From assembly GCA_003452915.1 (NCBI GenBank), contig DMMZ01000045.1, positions 1-61,607 on the forward strand: a DNA stretch of 61,607 nucleotides. The letters are read 5' to 3'. Made by a program: the position numbers and the translations under genes. Position 1 is the first letter of the stretch. Every line of letters begins with the position of its first letter. The notes under the pieces were generated by a model. That model had not been told where the DNA came from. It saw only the letters and a program-made list of their open reading frames with translations, and did not search any database. Origin of the DNA: Clostridiales bacterium. GTDB lineage: Bacteria > Bacillota > Clostridia > Oscillospirales > CAG-382. Shown one piece after another: positions 24,734 through 33,125 of the stretch.

Positions 24734-24958
24734 CTACACTTTAAACTGCTCGAGTTGGGCAAACAGGTTAGCATCGTTCTCGTGTGCAATAAGTTTTATC
24801 GGCTGCATTAAGTCAAGGCTAAAAATACCCATAAGGCTCTTTGCATCAACTGTGTAGCGTCCCGAGGTTAAATCTACCGAGAAAGTGCATCTCTCTACGA
24901 TTCCAACAAACTTCTGCACATCTTTAATTGTCTCAAGCTTAATCATCATTTCTTTCAT
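24734..24958 (-). CDS. HPr-family protein lacking the phospho-acceptor His
   Basis: The 74-residue protein has the HPr fold: SGRYTVDAKSLMGIFSLDL matches the Ser46 helix and loop of HPr. The His15 loop (normally GLHARPA) reads FVGIVERCTFSVDL, with no His, so it cannot pass phosphate in the PTS. The Ser46-like site is kept, as in Crh of Bacillus, which acts in catabolite repression. HPr-like proteins of this type are frequent in Clostridia. It is the middle gene of a minus-strand set with a DUF4430 lipoprotein upstream. Confidence 0.8.
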   Translation of the reverse strand: MKEMMIKLETIKDVQKFVGIVERCTFSVDLTSGRYTVDAKSLMGIFSLDLMQPIKLIAHENDANLFAQLEQFKV

Positions 24959-24987
24959 GCATTTTGTATCCTTTCAAAATTTATTAT

Positions 24988-25443
24988 TTAATTAGTATCA
25001 AGGGCTATATCACTTATTACGTATTTAATAATTATAACGTCATCATCCTGGACCTTCGCTTCCGACCAAAGTCCGACAACATCCTCTCCACCGTTTATGC
25101 TTGCACTCCAATAATAAAAGGTATAAATATCATCCTCGATATCTTTTAATTCATCCTTTATTTCATAGTTGTTTATTACGGCAAGTCCGGCGTTTCCTTC
25201 TTCATCGGTTGAATACTCGACGGTTATTTTTTTATTATCGCTGAGATGTTTGATGACATCATCAATACTCGGCTCATCGCTTGTGATTTTTAGCTCCTCG
25301 TCTAAAATGATTTGTTCGTAAATACCGTCATCGCCTTCGTCAACAACTATCTTTATTGTAATATCGGTTGTTTTTTCAGAACATCCGGCAAAAGTTATAA
25401 AAGTAAAAATAAAAATCAACAATAAACAAAGCGTCTTTTTCAT
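24988..25443 (-). CDS. DUF4430-like lipoprotein
   Basis: The 151-residue product has a lipoprotein signal (MKKTLCLLLI, then TFAGC, Cys ~20). The C-terminal domain ends with TFYYWSASINGGEDVVGLW and VQDDDVIIIKYV, similar in order to the transcobalamin-like DUF4430 domain (aromatic-Asn-Gly turn, then D-rich strand). It may bind a corrinoid or another ligand outside the cell. No riboswitch is visible upstream, unlike the DUF4430 gene at 14507. It lies 29 bp upstream of the HPr-like gene. Confidence 0.65.
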   Translation of the reverse strand: MKKTLCLLLIFIFTFITFAGCSEKTTDITIKIVVDEGDDGIYEQIILDEELKITSDEPSIDDVIKHLSDNKKITVEYSTDEEGNAGLAVINNYEIKDELKDIEDDIYTFYYWSASINGGEDVVGLWSEAKVQDDDVIIIKYVISDIALDTN

Positions 25444-25554
25444 TTTTAAAAATCCTTTAGATAAATTTTGTCGATATATTTTAAGTCTGTATATTATTAT
25501 ATATTTTATTGTTTAAAAAGTCAACATTATAAAATATAAATATTGGAATTTGTC

Positions 25555-25583
25555 TTGCAACGCAATAAAAAAAGATGTATAAT
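25555..25583 (+). promoter_or_regulatory. Sigma-A type promoter
   Basis: TTGCAA (25555-25560) and TATAAT (25578-25583) with a 17-bp spacer, 54 bp before the DUF4855 gene. Confidence 0.75.
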
Positions 25584-25636
25584 ACTACAAATCAATGTGT
25601 AAATATAATCACATTTAATTTTAAGGAGCTATAACT

Positions 25637-27511
25637 ATGATTAACCAACCTACCAGATATTACGGCGAGGTAAACATTCCTAAAACCGAACCTACCTACT
25701 GGAGCGAAAAAGAAGATGACTACGGCAAGGAGCAAAACCTGATTCTAGGTTTACCACAGCAGATTATTGCATATGCAACAGTTGACGGAAACATGGCGAC
25801 ACCGCAATATAACACTCCCGTCACTGGGACAGAGCTTACAGACGGCAAATATGCTACCGAAGCAACCTATACAGGGAAGGGTTGGTTTCGTTTCACCAGA
25901 GGTATGGCAAGAAGCATTATATATGACCTTAAGCACATCTGCGCTGTTTCCGGATATTCTGTAGGTTTTCTTAAAGAGAATTCAACTGCAGTTGGACTTC
26001 CAGCAGCAGTTACTTTTTCAGCAACAGAAAACGGTGTTGACTGGCAGGAGATTCATCAGGCAACAGAAATATATTCGGAAAAAGAAAGCGATATTGTCCG
26101 CATAAGCGGTAAATTCAGCAGTATATTCCGTGCCAGATTCATAAAAATTACCTTTACAATATATTCTCATGTTTATATAGATGAGATAGAGATTTACGGC
26201 ATAAAGAAGGTTGGTGACGCAAAATCGATTGTTCCCGATAAAGAAGTTATAATTTCATATCCCAACAAATACGCAACCCCTGCGGAGTTTAACAATACTC
26301 ACGATGTGTTGCTTTCTTACATATGCCATCCTAAGATTAAGCCGATTACAAAGGAAATATATCTTCCTCATGTTGCTTATATAGAGAACGGCCAGATAAA
26401 AGATACGCTTTTCGACTCATATATGTTCCTTCCTTATGTTGCCTATCTTTACGAGGGGCATCAGAAGAAAGCACTTAAAAAAGAAGATTGGCAGTATTAT
26501 ATGGATGTGCAGTACATCGAGGGTGGAAACATGGATGCTCTCGAAGCTGCTGTTGGAGAGACAAAAGCTACGCTCGGCAAACCTGATTATAAGGTTAGTG
26601 TATTCCTTTCAATACTATATCCTGTTGTTAAGCAAAAAGAATTCGGTGAAGTAGATGGAAAAATGCTTGATTTTTCTAAATTTGAGGACAGGAAAACCGC
26701 TATTAAATGGCTCATTGACGAGCAGATAAGGGTTTTTAACCAAAAGGGTTATAAAAACATATACATACAGGGCTTCTACTGGTTTACCGAGGAAATTGAT
26801 TACAGCGACTACTCGCTTCTTAACCTTATCAAGTTTACAACCGAATATGTTCGCTCACTAGGCTTTATCACCTCGTGGATACCCTATTTCCAAGCAAGCG
26901 GTTATAACGAATGGGCAAAACTCGGCTTTGACCTTGCCTGTTACCAGCCTAACTTCGCATTTAATTACACCATTCCTGATCAACGTCTTTTTGACGCTGC
27001 TGATGCTGCAAAACTTCTGGGAATGTGTATTGAGCTTGAAATTGGCGGTTCAAAAGCAGAGGATGTTGATAGATTAAAGAAATATTATGCTGTTGGCGCA
27101 TTAACAGGTTATATGACTGATGCTCTGCATATGTACTATCAAGGAGGTATTCCAGATGCGATATATAAAACTTATAACTCGGAGGATAAATATATAAATT
27201 CTCTATATAAGGATACCTATAAATTCATAAAGGGTAAATTTAATCCATCAACACCTGCCGCAGTGAGCAAATCATACGATTGTACTGTCTCGGGCTCTGT
27301 TAATGATGTTATCACCGTTATATGCGAGAATGTAGTAAAGAATTTCATTATTACCACTGCCCCTAAGAGTGGTGAGGTTACAATAGATAAAAATGGTAAT
27401 TTTATTTACACTCCCGAAAGTGGATTTACAGGTGAAGATTCTTTTGAAGTGTCGGTAGATTATGGATATGATGCAAGCGTACCTGCAAAATTTATTGTTA
27501 AGATAAAATAG
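25637..27511 (+). CDS. DUF4855 protein with C-terminal Ig-like domain
   Basis: The 624-residue protein has a ~190-residue N-terminal beta-rich (discoidin-like) region, a central DUF4855 barrel (KGYKNIYIQGFYWFTEEIDYS, LGFITSWIPYF, FDLACYQPNFAFN) and a C-terminal cadherin/Ig-like repeat (ITTAPKSGEVTIDKNGNF). DUF4855 is related to glycoside-hydrolase barrels but has no proven activity. There is no signal peptide although the accessory domains suggest an extracellular substrate. GGAG lies before ATG 25637. It is monocistronic between its own promoter and a strong hairpin. Confidence 0.8.
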   Translation: MINQPTRYYGEVNIPKTEPTYWSEKEDDYGKEQNLILGLPQQIIAYATVDGNMATPQYNTPVTGTELTDGKYATEATYTGKGWFRFTRGMARSIIYDLKHICAVSGYSVGFLKENSTAVGLPAAVTFSATENGVDWQEIHQATEIYSEKESDIVRISGKFSSIFRARFIKITFTIYSHVYIDEIEIYGIKKVGDAKSIVPDKEVIISYPNKYATPAEFNNTHDVLLSYICHPKIKPITKEIYLPHVAYIENGQIKDTLFDSYMFLPYVAYLYEGHQKKALKKEDWQYYMDVQYIEGGNMDALEAAVGETKATLGKPDYKVSVFLSILYPVVKQKEFGEVDGKMLDFSKFEDRKTAIKWLIDEQIRVFNQKGYKNIYIQGFYWFTEEIDYSDYSLLNLIKFTTEYVRSLGFITSWIPYFQASGYNEWAKLGFDLACYQPNFAFNYTIPDQRLFDAADAAKLLGMCIELEIGGSKAEDVDRLKKYYAVGALTGYMTDALHMYYQGGIPDAIYKTYNSEDKYINSLYKDTYKFIKGKFNPSTPAAVSKSYDCTVSGSVNDVITVICENVVKNFIITTAPKSGEVTIDKNGNFIYTPESGFTGEDSFEVSVDYGYDASVPAKFIVKIK

Positions 27512-27526
27512 TTAAGTTTTTATAAT

Positions 27527-27574
27527 AAAGTGCCATTTGTCGTTGGAGAAATGGCACTTTGAAAAAATATTTTT
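27527..27574. terminator. Strong hairpin terminator
   Basis: AAAGTGCCATTT and AAATGGCACTTT form a perfect 12-bp stem with a 10-nt loop, followed by a mixed A/T run containing TATTTTT. Confidence 0.7.
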
Positions 27575-27600
27575 AGTGTTGTTGGAGAAACGGTCATAAG

Positions 27601-27737
27601 TTTGAAAATAAATTTTTCAAACACGGTTTTGTGCCTTTACTGCAATAGGTGCAGTAATTAACTTGCCGTTTACGGCAAGATGCTATCGCCGGAACGGCAC
27701 AATTCCCGCTTTCGGCGGTAAACCGCCGAGGAAAGGC
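27601..27737 (+). promoter_or_regulatory. Structured 5'-UTR cassette, copy A, before yerC
   Basis: TTTGAAAA-TAAA-TTTTTCAAA; closing stem TTGTGCC (27629-27635) with GGCACAA (27696-27702); inside it TTACTGC/GCAGTAA (27637-27657) and an extra hairpin CTTGCCG/CGGCAAG (27662-27679), then GCTATCGCCGG. A 3' hairpin CGGCGG-TAAA-CCGCCG (27713-27728) abuts GAGGAAAGG, the ribosome site. It aligns closely with copy B at 40820. Confidence 0.75.
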
Positions 27738-27749
27738 ATGGTCATAAGC

Positions 27750-28037
27750 ATGATTGAAAAGGTAAAAAACGAACAGACAGACAAGTTGTGTAAAGCGATG
27801 GTTTCTTTAAAAACCGTCGAGGAATGCTATCGGTTTTTAGATGATATATGTACCATTTCCGAAATAACAGAGATGAGCAAGCGTCTGACTGCAGCGGAAA
27901 TGCTACGCGAGGGCATTACTTATAACGAAATTGCTGAGAAAACAGGTCTTTCTACCGCAACAATAACGAGAGTAAACCGTTCTCTTCGTTTCGGAAGCGA
28001 TGGTTATAACATGGTTCTCGACAGACTACAGAGATGA
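27750..28037 (+). CDS. YerC/YecD-family TrpR-like DNA-binding protein
   Basis: The 95-residue protein has the helix-turn-helix of the TrpR/YerC superfamily (EGITYNEIAEKTGLSTATITRVNRSL). The function of YerC is not established. ATG 27750 is preferred over the in-frame ATG 27738, which lies 1 nt after AAAGG. Its stop codon overlaps the start of the methyltransferase gene (ATGA), so the two are coupled. Its mRNA leader is copy A of the repeated structured cassette. Confidence 0.9.
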   Translation: MIEKVKNEQTDKLCKAMVSLKTVEECYRFLDDICTISEITEMSKRLTAAEMLREGITYNEIAEKTGLSTATITRVNRSLRFGSDGYNMVLDRLQR

Positions 28038-28774
28038 ACGCTTTTGAAATAACAGCAGAACTTTATGATAACATAAATGGCGAACAATACTCTCCTTATG
28101 CTTCTTTTTTAGAAACCTGTTTTGAAAGGTTTTCTAAAATAAAGGTTAAGGAGGTACTTGATTTGGGCTGCGGCACAGGTGGTATAACAAGGCTACTTGC
28201 AGAAAAATGCTTTGATTTGATCGGTGTGGACATCTCAGCTGATATGCTTTCGGTTGCCCAAAATAAAACAAAGAAAGGTATCGACATCCGTTATATCTGT
28301 CAGGATATGCGTGACCTTGACCTGTTTGGCACTGTACAAGCGGCTTATTCGTCATTTGATTGCCTTAACTATTTAAACAGCAATACAGAGCTTGATAAGG
28401 TTTTTGCATTGCTACGAAACTACATTGAAAAAGGCGGATTGCTTGTTTTTGACGTAAATACCGAATACCGATACGAAAAAATATTCGCAGACAACAGCTT
28501 TGTATATGAATTTGACGATGATATGCTGGTATGGCAGAATCAATATTCTCCCTCAAAAAAGACCTGCAGTTTCTATTTAACGCTCTTCTCGGAAGAGAAC
28601 GGAGTGTATTATCGTTCTGATGAGCAACAAAAGCAAAAGTTTTTTCCCCAGAAGACAATCATTTCTTTGCTTGAAAAAAATCATTTTTCTTTAGTTGGAA
28701 TTTATGGTTCGACCGATTTTACACCACTTGAAAATTCAAGTGAAAAAATGTTGTTTGTAACTATTGCGGAGTAG
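28034..28774 (+). CDS. Class I SAM-dependent methyltransferase
   Basis: The 246-residue protein has the Rossmann motif I VLDLGCGTGGIT near residue 38, motif II (LIGVDISADML) and a DAxxSSFDCLNYL-type motif IV. The substrate is unknown; small-molecule methyltransferases of this size are common. It is translationally coupled to yerC (4-bp overlap) and ends at a terminator. Confidence 0.88.
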   Translation: MNAFEITAELYDNINGEQYSPYASFLETCFERFSKIKVKEVLDLGCGTGGITRLLAEKCFDLIGVDISADMLSVAQNKTKKGIDIRYICQDMRDLDLFGTVQAAYSSFDCLNYLNSNTELDKVFALLRNYIEKGGLLVFDVNTEYRYEKIFADNSFVYEFDDDMLVWQNQYSPSKKTCSFYLTLFSEENGVYYRSDEQQKQKFFPQKTIISLLEKNHFSLVGIYGSTDFTPLENSSEKMLFVTIAE

Positions 28775-28807
28775 GGGATATCTCAATTAAAAATAGAATA
28801 ATGATAC

Positions 28808-28840
28808 AAAAAGGCAACCAGTTTTGGTCGCCTTTTTTTG
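28808..28840 (+). terminator. Rho-independent terminator
   Basis: AAAGGCAACC pairs with GGTCGCCTTT (one mismatch) around AGTTTT, followed by a T-run. Confidence 0.85.
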
Positions 28841-28898
28841 TTTAAACACAGCTTAACGTAAATTACATTAAAAAAATAAAATATTTTTCGAAAAGCTA

Positions 28899-28929
28899 TT
28901 GACTCTAACACTATGGTATACTGTATTAT
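28899..28929 (+). promoter_or_regulatory. MerR-type promoter with 19-bp spacer
   Basis: TTGACT (28899-28904) and TATTAT (28924-28929) are separated by 19 bp. MerR-family regulators act on promoters with overlong 19-20-bp spacers by untwisting them. This promoter precedes a merR-type gene, so autoregulation is likely. Confidence 0.6.
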
Positions 28930-28967
28930 GGTTATGAGCTCAAAAGAATACATGCATGTGAGGTATA

Positions 28968-29792
28968 ATGTTAATGCTAAAAATAGGTGATTTTTCAAAA
29001 CTGACAAGAATGAGTATCCGTATGTTGCGACATTATGATGAACTTAATGTGCTTAAGCCTATAAGTGTTGATGACTTTACTGGATATCGATATTATTCTG
29101 TGGAACAATTATCGCTTGCGGGGCGTATCACTATGCTGAAAAACATGGGATTCAGTCTTACAGCGATACCAGAAATTATCAAACAATATGGAGATGCCAC
29201 TACACTCAAGCAATATTTACAGATTAAATGTGCAGAGGTAAAAGAGCAAGCACAGGCTGCGGCGGATAGATTACTGTTGCTTGAAACAACAATTATACGA
29301 TTAGGAAAGGATTATAATACTATGAAATATGATGTAAATGTAAAAGAAATACCACAGAGGTCTGTAGCTAGTCTTAGAGAAATTATTTCAAATTACGAGG
29401 CAGAGGGTATGCTATGGGGCAAACTGATGCAAGAAATAGCTCCGCAAAATGTGGGATTTGCAAATCCGTGCTATTCGATTGCAATTTTCCACGACCAGGG
29501 ATATAAGGAAAGCGAAGTGGATGTTGAGATTCAAATTTCAGTATCGAGAAAATTTCAAGACACCAAAAGCGTTGTTTACAAAACGGTAGCACCGATTCAA
29601 GTAGCATCGGTTACTTTTAGAGGTGGGTATGACCAGTTTGGAGAGATAAACGAAGCTATTGGTAATTGGGTTTTTGATAATAACTATGATTTTGATGGAG
29701 CAATGTTTAACATTTATCATGTAAGCCCCGGTATGGATAAAAATCCGGACAATTGGGTAACCGAAGTTTGTTATCCTATAAAAAAGAAATAA
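28968..29792 (+). CDS. MerR-family regulator with GyrI-like effector-binding domain
   Basis: The 274-residue protein has a MerR helix-turn-helix (KIGDFSKLTRMSIRMLRHYDELNVLKP), the dimerising coiled coil (about residues 75-112), and a C-terminal GyrI/AraC-type effector domain with a final CYPIKKK. This is the BmrR/TipA layout, which binds hydrophobic drugs or dyes. ATG 28968 and ATG 28974 are both possible. No transporter gene lies next to it, so its target may be distant or itself. Confidence 0.9.
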   Translation: MLMLKIGDFSKLTRMSIRMLRHYDELNVLKPISVDDFTGYRYYSVEQLSLAGRITMLKNMGFSLTAIPEIIKQYGDATTLKQYLQIKCAEVKEQAQAAADRLLLLETTIIRLGKDYNTMKYDVNVKEIPQRSVASLREIISNYEAEGMLWGKLMQEIAPQNVGFANPCYSIAIFHDQGYKESEVDVEIQISVSRKFQDTKSVVYKTVAPIQVASVTFRGGYDQFGEINEAIGNWVFDNNYDFDGAMFNIYHVSPGMDKNPDNWVTEVCYPIKKK

Positions 29793-29816
29793 ATTTAATC
29801 ATTATTCACCAAAAAT

Positions 29817-29854
29817 CGCAAGCATTGAATTTTTCAACGCTTGCGTTTTATTTT
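29817..29854. terminator. Bidirectional terminator
   Basis: CGCAAGCATTGAA and TTCAACGCTTGCG form a 12-13-bp stem followed by TTTTATTTT, between the convergent merR-type and ASCH genes. Confidence 0.85.
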
Positions 29855-29857
29855 GAT

Positions 29858-30310
29858 TTAAAACCTTGAATTATCGTAATTATACGGAATACTCGTTCCA
29901 ACTACAACATCCTCGATTTTATTTAAGATTAGCCAATCGTCCATATTGCCCTGATGATCAAAAGCCAGAGGTTCAATTGATTTTACACCGTTAAATTCAA
30001 TCAGACATAAGCATTTCTTGTGCCATCTTTCTTTTTGCTTTTCGGATAGGTTTAACTTATTCTGATTTTCCTCAAGAACCTTAATAATTTCAGCGTCATC
30101 CAGTTTAACAAAGTTCTGTACACTGGTAACGGTGGCGGTGGCGGAAATTAACGCACTACCTTTTTTCATAAAATATAGTGTTTCACCGGCAAATACTCTG
30201 CTGTGCGGAATTTTTCTGCCCGAAGCACCCCTGACAACCATTGTCTTAGTTCCGTCAAGTATTTTCTCCAAAACCTTTTCTTTGTCATCGCAGTAAACTA
30301 AATGAACCAT
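29858..30310 (-). CDS. ASCH/PUA-like domain protein
   Basis: The 150-residue protein starts at MVHLVYCDD, 7 nt after AAGGAG; a longer frame to 30358 has no such site. Features include EKILDGTKTMVVRG, VFAGETLYFMKKGSALISATATV and a C-terminal strand region, matching the small beta-barrel of ASCH domains (RNA or nucleoside binding). Function is not established. It shares a bidirectional terminator with the merR-type gene. Confidence 0.6.
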   Translation of the reverse strand: MVHLVYCDDKEKVLEKILDGTKTMVVRGASGRKIPHSRVFAGETLYFMKKGSALISATATVTSVQNFVKLDDAEIIKVLEENQNKLNLSEKQKERWHKKCLCLIEFNGVKSIEPLAFDHQGNMDDWLILNKIEDVVVGTSIPYNYDNSRF

Positions 30311-30328
30311 ATACATACTCCTTATTTT

Positions 30329-30349
30329 CGGGCGAATACAGTTCGCGCC
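30329..30349. repeat. GGGCGAA palindromic repeat (copy 2, degenerate)
   Basis: CGGGCGAATACAGTTCGCGCC matches the reverse complement of the element at 3741-3760 at about 18 of 20 positions. It is in the gap upstream of the ASCH gene. Confidence 0.55.
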
Positions 30350-30368
30350 AGCAAACATTAATTTCTTA

Positions 30369-30983
30369 TTATTTAAAATTTGTAAATGCAGAAAGCAAAG
30401 CCTCTTTTTGTGTACTAGTTTCGGAAGTATAGGAAATAACTATAGCTATGGCTCTGCCATCTTGAACTCTTGCATAATAATCTTGAACAATAGAAATTGT
30501 TCCATATGTTGCGGTGGCAGTCATTTTTGAGTATTTTTTTCCAACAAAAGCCTCGTTATCGGTCGTAGAGGTTACATTATATGTAATAGCTGTAACTTTT
30601 GAAAGCTGTTCTTTGACAGAATCTAAGTATGTATCAATTTTCATATTTGACAAAGGAAGTTTTTCTACCATTACTATTATGTTAGGATAACCTGTAGATG
30701 ATACTGCCTGCATTTCGTAAATAATACTTACCTTAGAAAGATCAGTTGAATTATAACCGATTAATTCTGCGCCTTGATTAGCCATTTTAACCATCTCATC
30801 TTCGGTTGCCATTGTATATCCTGACGGCAGTTTAAATTTTAAATCAAGATATTCGCTTTCAAATGCAGTTGCTGTTAAAGTGCCTTTTTGATAGTTGTCC
30901 GAATCTTCAGAATCTTTCTTACAGGAACTGAATAATAGAGTCAACGAAAGAAAGGAAAGTATAACTAATGAAATTTTTTTCAT
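30369..30983 (-). CDS. Putative lipoprotein
   Basis: The 204-residue protein has a lipoprotein signal (MKKISLVILS, then LLFSSC, Cys ~21). The mature part has LDLKFKLPSGYTMATEDEM, and VKEQLSKVTA and IVISYTSE segments, resembling small PsbP/DUF1795-like exported folds, but I cannot assign a family firmly. It is a single minus-strand gene ahead of the ASCH gene. Confidence 0.65.
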   Translation of the reverse strand: MKKISLVILSFLSLTLLFSSCKKDSEDSDNYQKGTLTATAFESEYLDLKFKLPSGYTMATEDEMVKMANQGAELIGYNSTDLSKVSIIYEMQAVSSTGYPNIIVMVEKLPLSNMKIDTYLDSVKEQLSKVTAITYNVTSTTDNEAFVGKKYSKMTATATYGTISIVQDYYARVQDGRAIAIVISYTSETSTQKEALLSAFTNFK

Positions 30984-31036
30984 AAAAATCCCCTTTAATT
31001 TATTATAGAATTTGTAAAATTACTAAACAATGTTTT

Positions 31037-32818
31037 TTACTTATAATACCCTCTTGTATATGAAAAGGGTGCAGGACCTTTTTCTAAGCAGAGAGAAAGT
31101 AGCTTGTCAAATTCCCTCTCGTTCTCATATTCATCAATAAATAAAAGCGTGTAAAGTCCGACACCGCTTCTTTTAAGCTCTTTGATTTTATCGGCAAGGT
31201 AAATCGGTACTGAATTATAAATAATGTTTCGGTGCTTATATTCTCTTTTTACAGGAAATTCTGCTTTTGTGCGGTCAATCAGTTTAACGGAACAATTCTC
31301 GCGGCAATAAACGCCTATGTTTTTGAGAATACAGTTTTCGGTCTGCATAAGCGGTAACCGTCCGTAAACAATGTATTCCTTCGCAAGCGGTGAGAAGTTA
31401 AAATACTTAGGACTTATTTCAGGCGAGACCATTACTGAGGAGAACGAAAGGTCTTCCATCAACGCCAGAGTTTCGGAATTTATTACATTTAACGAATAAT
31501 CACCATGCGTATAAAAACCTTGACAGATGTTAAGATGCGCAACGTTAGACACAGTTACCTGAGAAATTCCGGCAGTTTTTGCATATCCAAGCAGTTTTCT
31601 GACCTCACTGCTGTCGCTGTCGTAAATTGTGCGAGGTAAAATAACGCTTATTTTCTCCGCATACTTCTCCAAACCGTCGATTCTTTCAATGTCCCAAACC
31701 GGCAAATCAATCCGAACAGCGTGCTCGTAACATTTTTTTATAACATTAATTCCCGGACTTTTACAATCAAAACGGAAAACAAAGCCTTTTTGTTGCGAAG
31801 GGGTAATAATTTTCAAAGGATCCTTCAGCGGAATTTTTAAAGGAGCGGGTGTAACTTTTTCTGTTATGTCCGTAAAAAGTGTACGTGGAGCAGAGATCAG
31901 CTTTTCTGCTTTTATACTTCTCGAAAGCTTTTTATCAATTTCGCTTCTCATACCGAACATTGACGCGCCTAGTTTCCCGGTAAAATAACCATCGGTAAAA
32001 CCTCCGCGTGAAAAAACCTTGCGGAGCAAATTCATTTCCTCATCTGTTGCATTGCGTTTTTCGTCAATAAGCCTGCGGTAAACGCTTGTTACTGTATATA
32101 CATAATCGGGACTTTTCATACGTCCTTCAATTTTAAACGAGGTTACATCCATTTCGATAAGTTCGGTTATATGTCCTGCAAGGCATAAATCCTTTAACGA
32201 GAGAGGATAATCCTTTTTACCTTCGTATTTCAAACGGCATGGCTGTGCACATTCACCCTTGTTGCCGCTTCGTCTACCTATCATAGAAGACATAAGGCAA
32301 CCACCGCTCATGCTTACACAAAGCGCACCGTGCACAAAAACCTCGCATTCAATACCGCTCTTACACATGGATTTTATGTTTTTTGCGGAAATCTCACGAG
32401 CTAAAACAATACGTGAAAAACCTAAATCCTTAAGAAAACCTACCGCACCCGATGAATGCTGCTGCATCTGCGTGCTTGCGTGCATGACAATATCCGGAAA
32501 ATCTCTTTTTAGGGAAACAGCAAGTCCAAGATCTTGAATAATATATGCAAACGGCTGTACATTTTGTTCCAGAAAAGTAACATATTCATGTACAGCCTCG
32601 AAATCCTTGTTTGAAACGAGGGTGTTTAGAGTTATAAGCATCCTAACATTGTTATCTCTGCAAAGCGTACCGGCGGTAATTAATTCTTTTTGGCTGAAAT
32701 TCTTTGCATTTATTCGCGCGTTAAAAGAACTGCCGCCAAGATATACCTCGTCAGCACCTGCTTCGATTGCCACTTTTAACGCTTCTATATTGCCTGCCGG
32801 TGCAAGTAGAAATGGCAC
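31037..32818 (-). CDS. U32-family protein (RlhA/TrhP-like RNA hydroxylation)
   Basis: The 593-residue protein begins LLAPAGNIEALKVAIEAGADEVY, the TIM-barrel start of the U32 family. Conserved Cys residues lie in GALCVSMSGGCLMSS and KGECAQPCR, and the catalytic core includes DVTSFKIEGRMKSPDYV. U32 proteins hydroxylate tRNA uridine-34 (TrhP) or 23S rRNA C2501 (RlhA) and use an Fe-S cluster and prephenate. I start at GTG 32818, 6 nt after GGGGAG; a TTG two codons earlier abuts that site. I cannot tell which RNA is the substrate. Confidence 0.9.
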   Translation of the reverse strand: MPFLLAPAGNIEALKVAIEAGADEVYLGGSSFNARINAKNFSQKELITAGTLCRDNNVRMLITLNTLVSNKDFEAVHEYVTFLEQNVQPFAYIIQDLGLAVSLKRDFPDIVMHASTQMQQHSSGAVGFLKDLGFSRIVLAREISAKNIKSMCKSGIECEVFVHGALCVSMSGGCLMSSMIGRRSGNKGECAQPCRLKYEGKKDYPLSLKDLCLAGHITELIEMDVTSFKIEGRMKSPDYVYTVTSVYRRLIDEKRNATDEEMNLLRKVFSRGGFTDGYFTGKLGASMFGMRSEIDKKLSRSIKAEKLISAPRTLFTDITEKVTPAPLKIPLKDPLKIITPSQQKGFVFRFDCKSPGINVIKKCYEHAVRIDLPVWDIERIDGLEKYAEKISVILPRTIYDSDSSEVRKLLGYAKTAGISQVTVSNVAHLNICQGFYTHGDYSLNVINSETLALMEDLSFSSVMVSPEISPKYFNFSPLAKEYIVYGRLPLMQTENCILKNIGVYCRENCSVKLIDRTKAEFPVKREYKHRNIIYNSVPIYLADKIKELKRSGVGLYTLLFIDEYENEREFDKLLSLCLEKGPAPFSYTRGYYK

Positions 32819-33125
32819 GCGCAACTCCCCTTTTAAAACAATAATAACTACAATATTCTATTATATACTTTTTCTGTTAATTATTCAAGGGGCGAAACCT
32901 TATATAATGCGTATAATTGTATATTTTTTTACTAAAAATCCCATTTTTATACTTTTTGGAAGAAATCTTTGTTAATGAATTCGATTGTTGTAAACATTTT
33001 GTTAACAAGACAATTTCGGGTTGATTTGTGTTATATTAAGTGTTATTCTATGAAAAAGAATGCTTTTATTTGTTAAATTTTGCGAAAGCATTTTTGGTTT
33101 TTAAATAAAAAGATGGAGGGTTATT
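32819..33125. other. Divergent intergenic region; leader of the purine permease
   Basis: The gap holds a possible promoter TTGATT-17-TATTCT (33021-33049) and a hairpin AATGCTTT/AAAGCATT (33059-33092) followed by TTTTTGGTTTTT, just before the permease ribosome site. A terminator-like stem in a leader suggests attenuation, but no purine aptamer or leader peptide is visible. Confidence 0.45.

Noticed and set aside
32825..33125. Purine riboswitch upstream of the NCS2 permease.
   Set aside because: The three-way-junction core and its conserved loops cannot be found.
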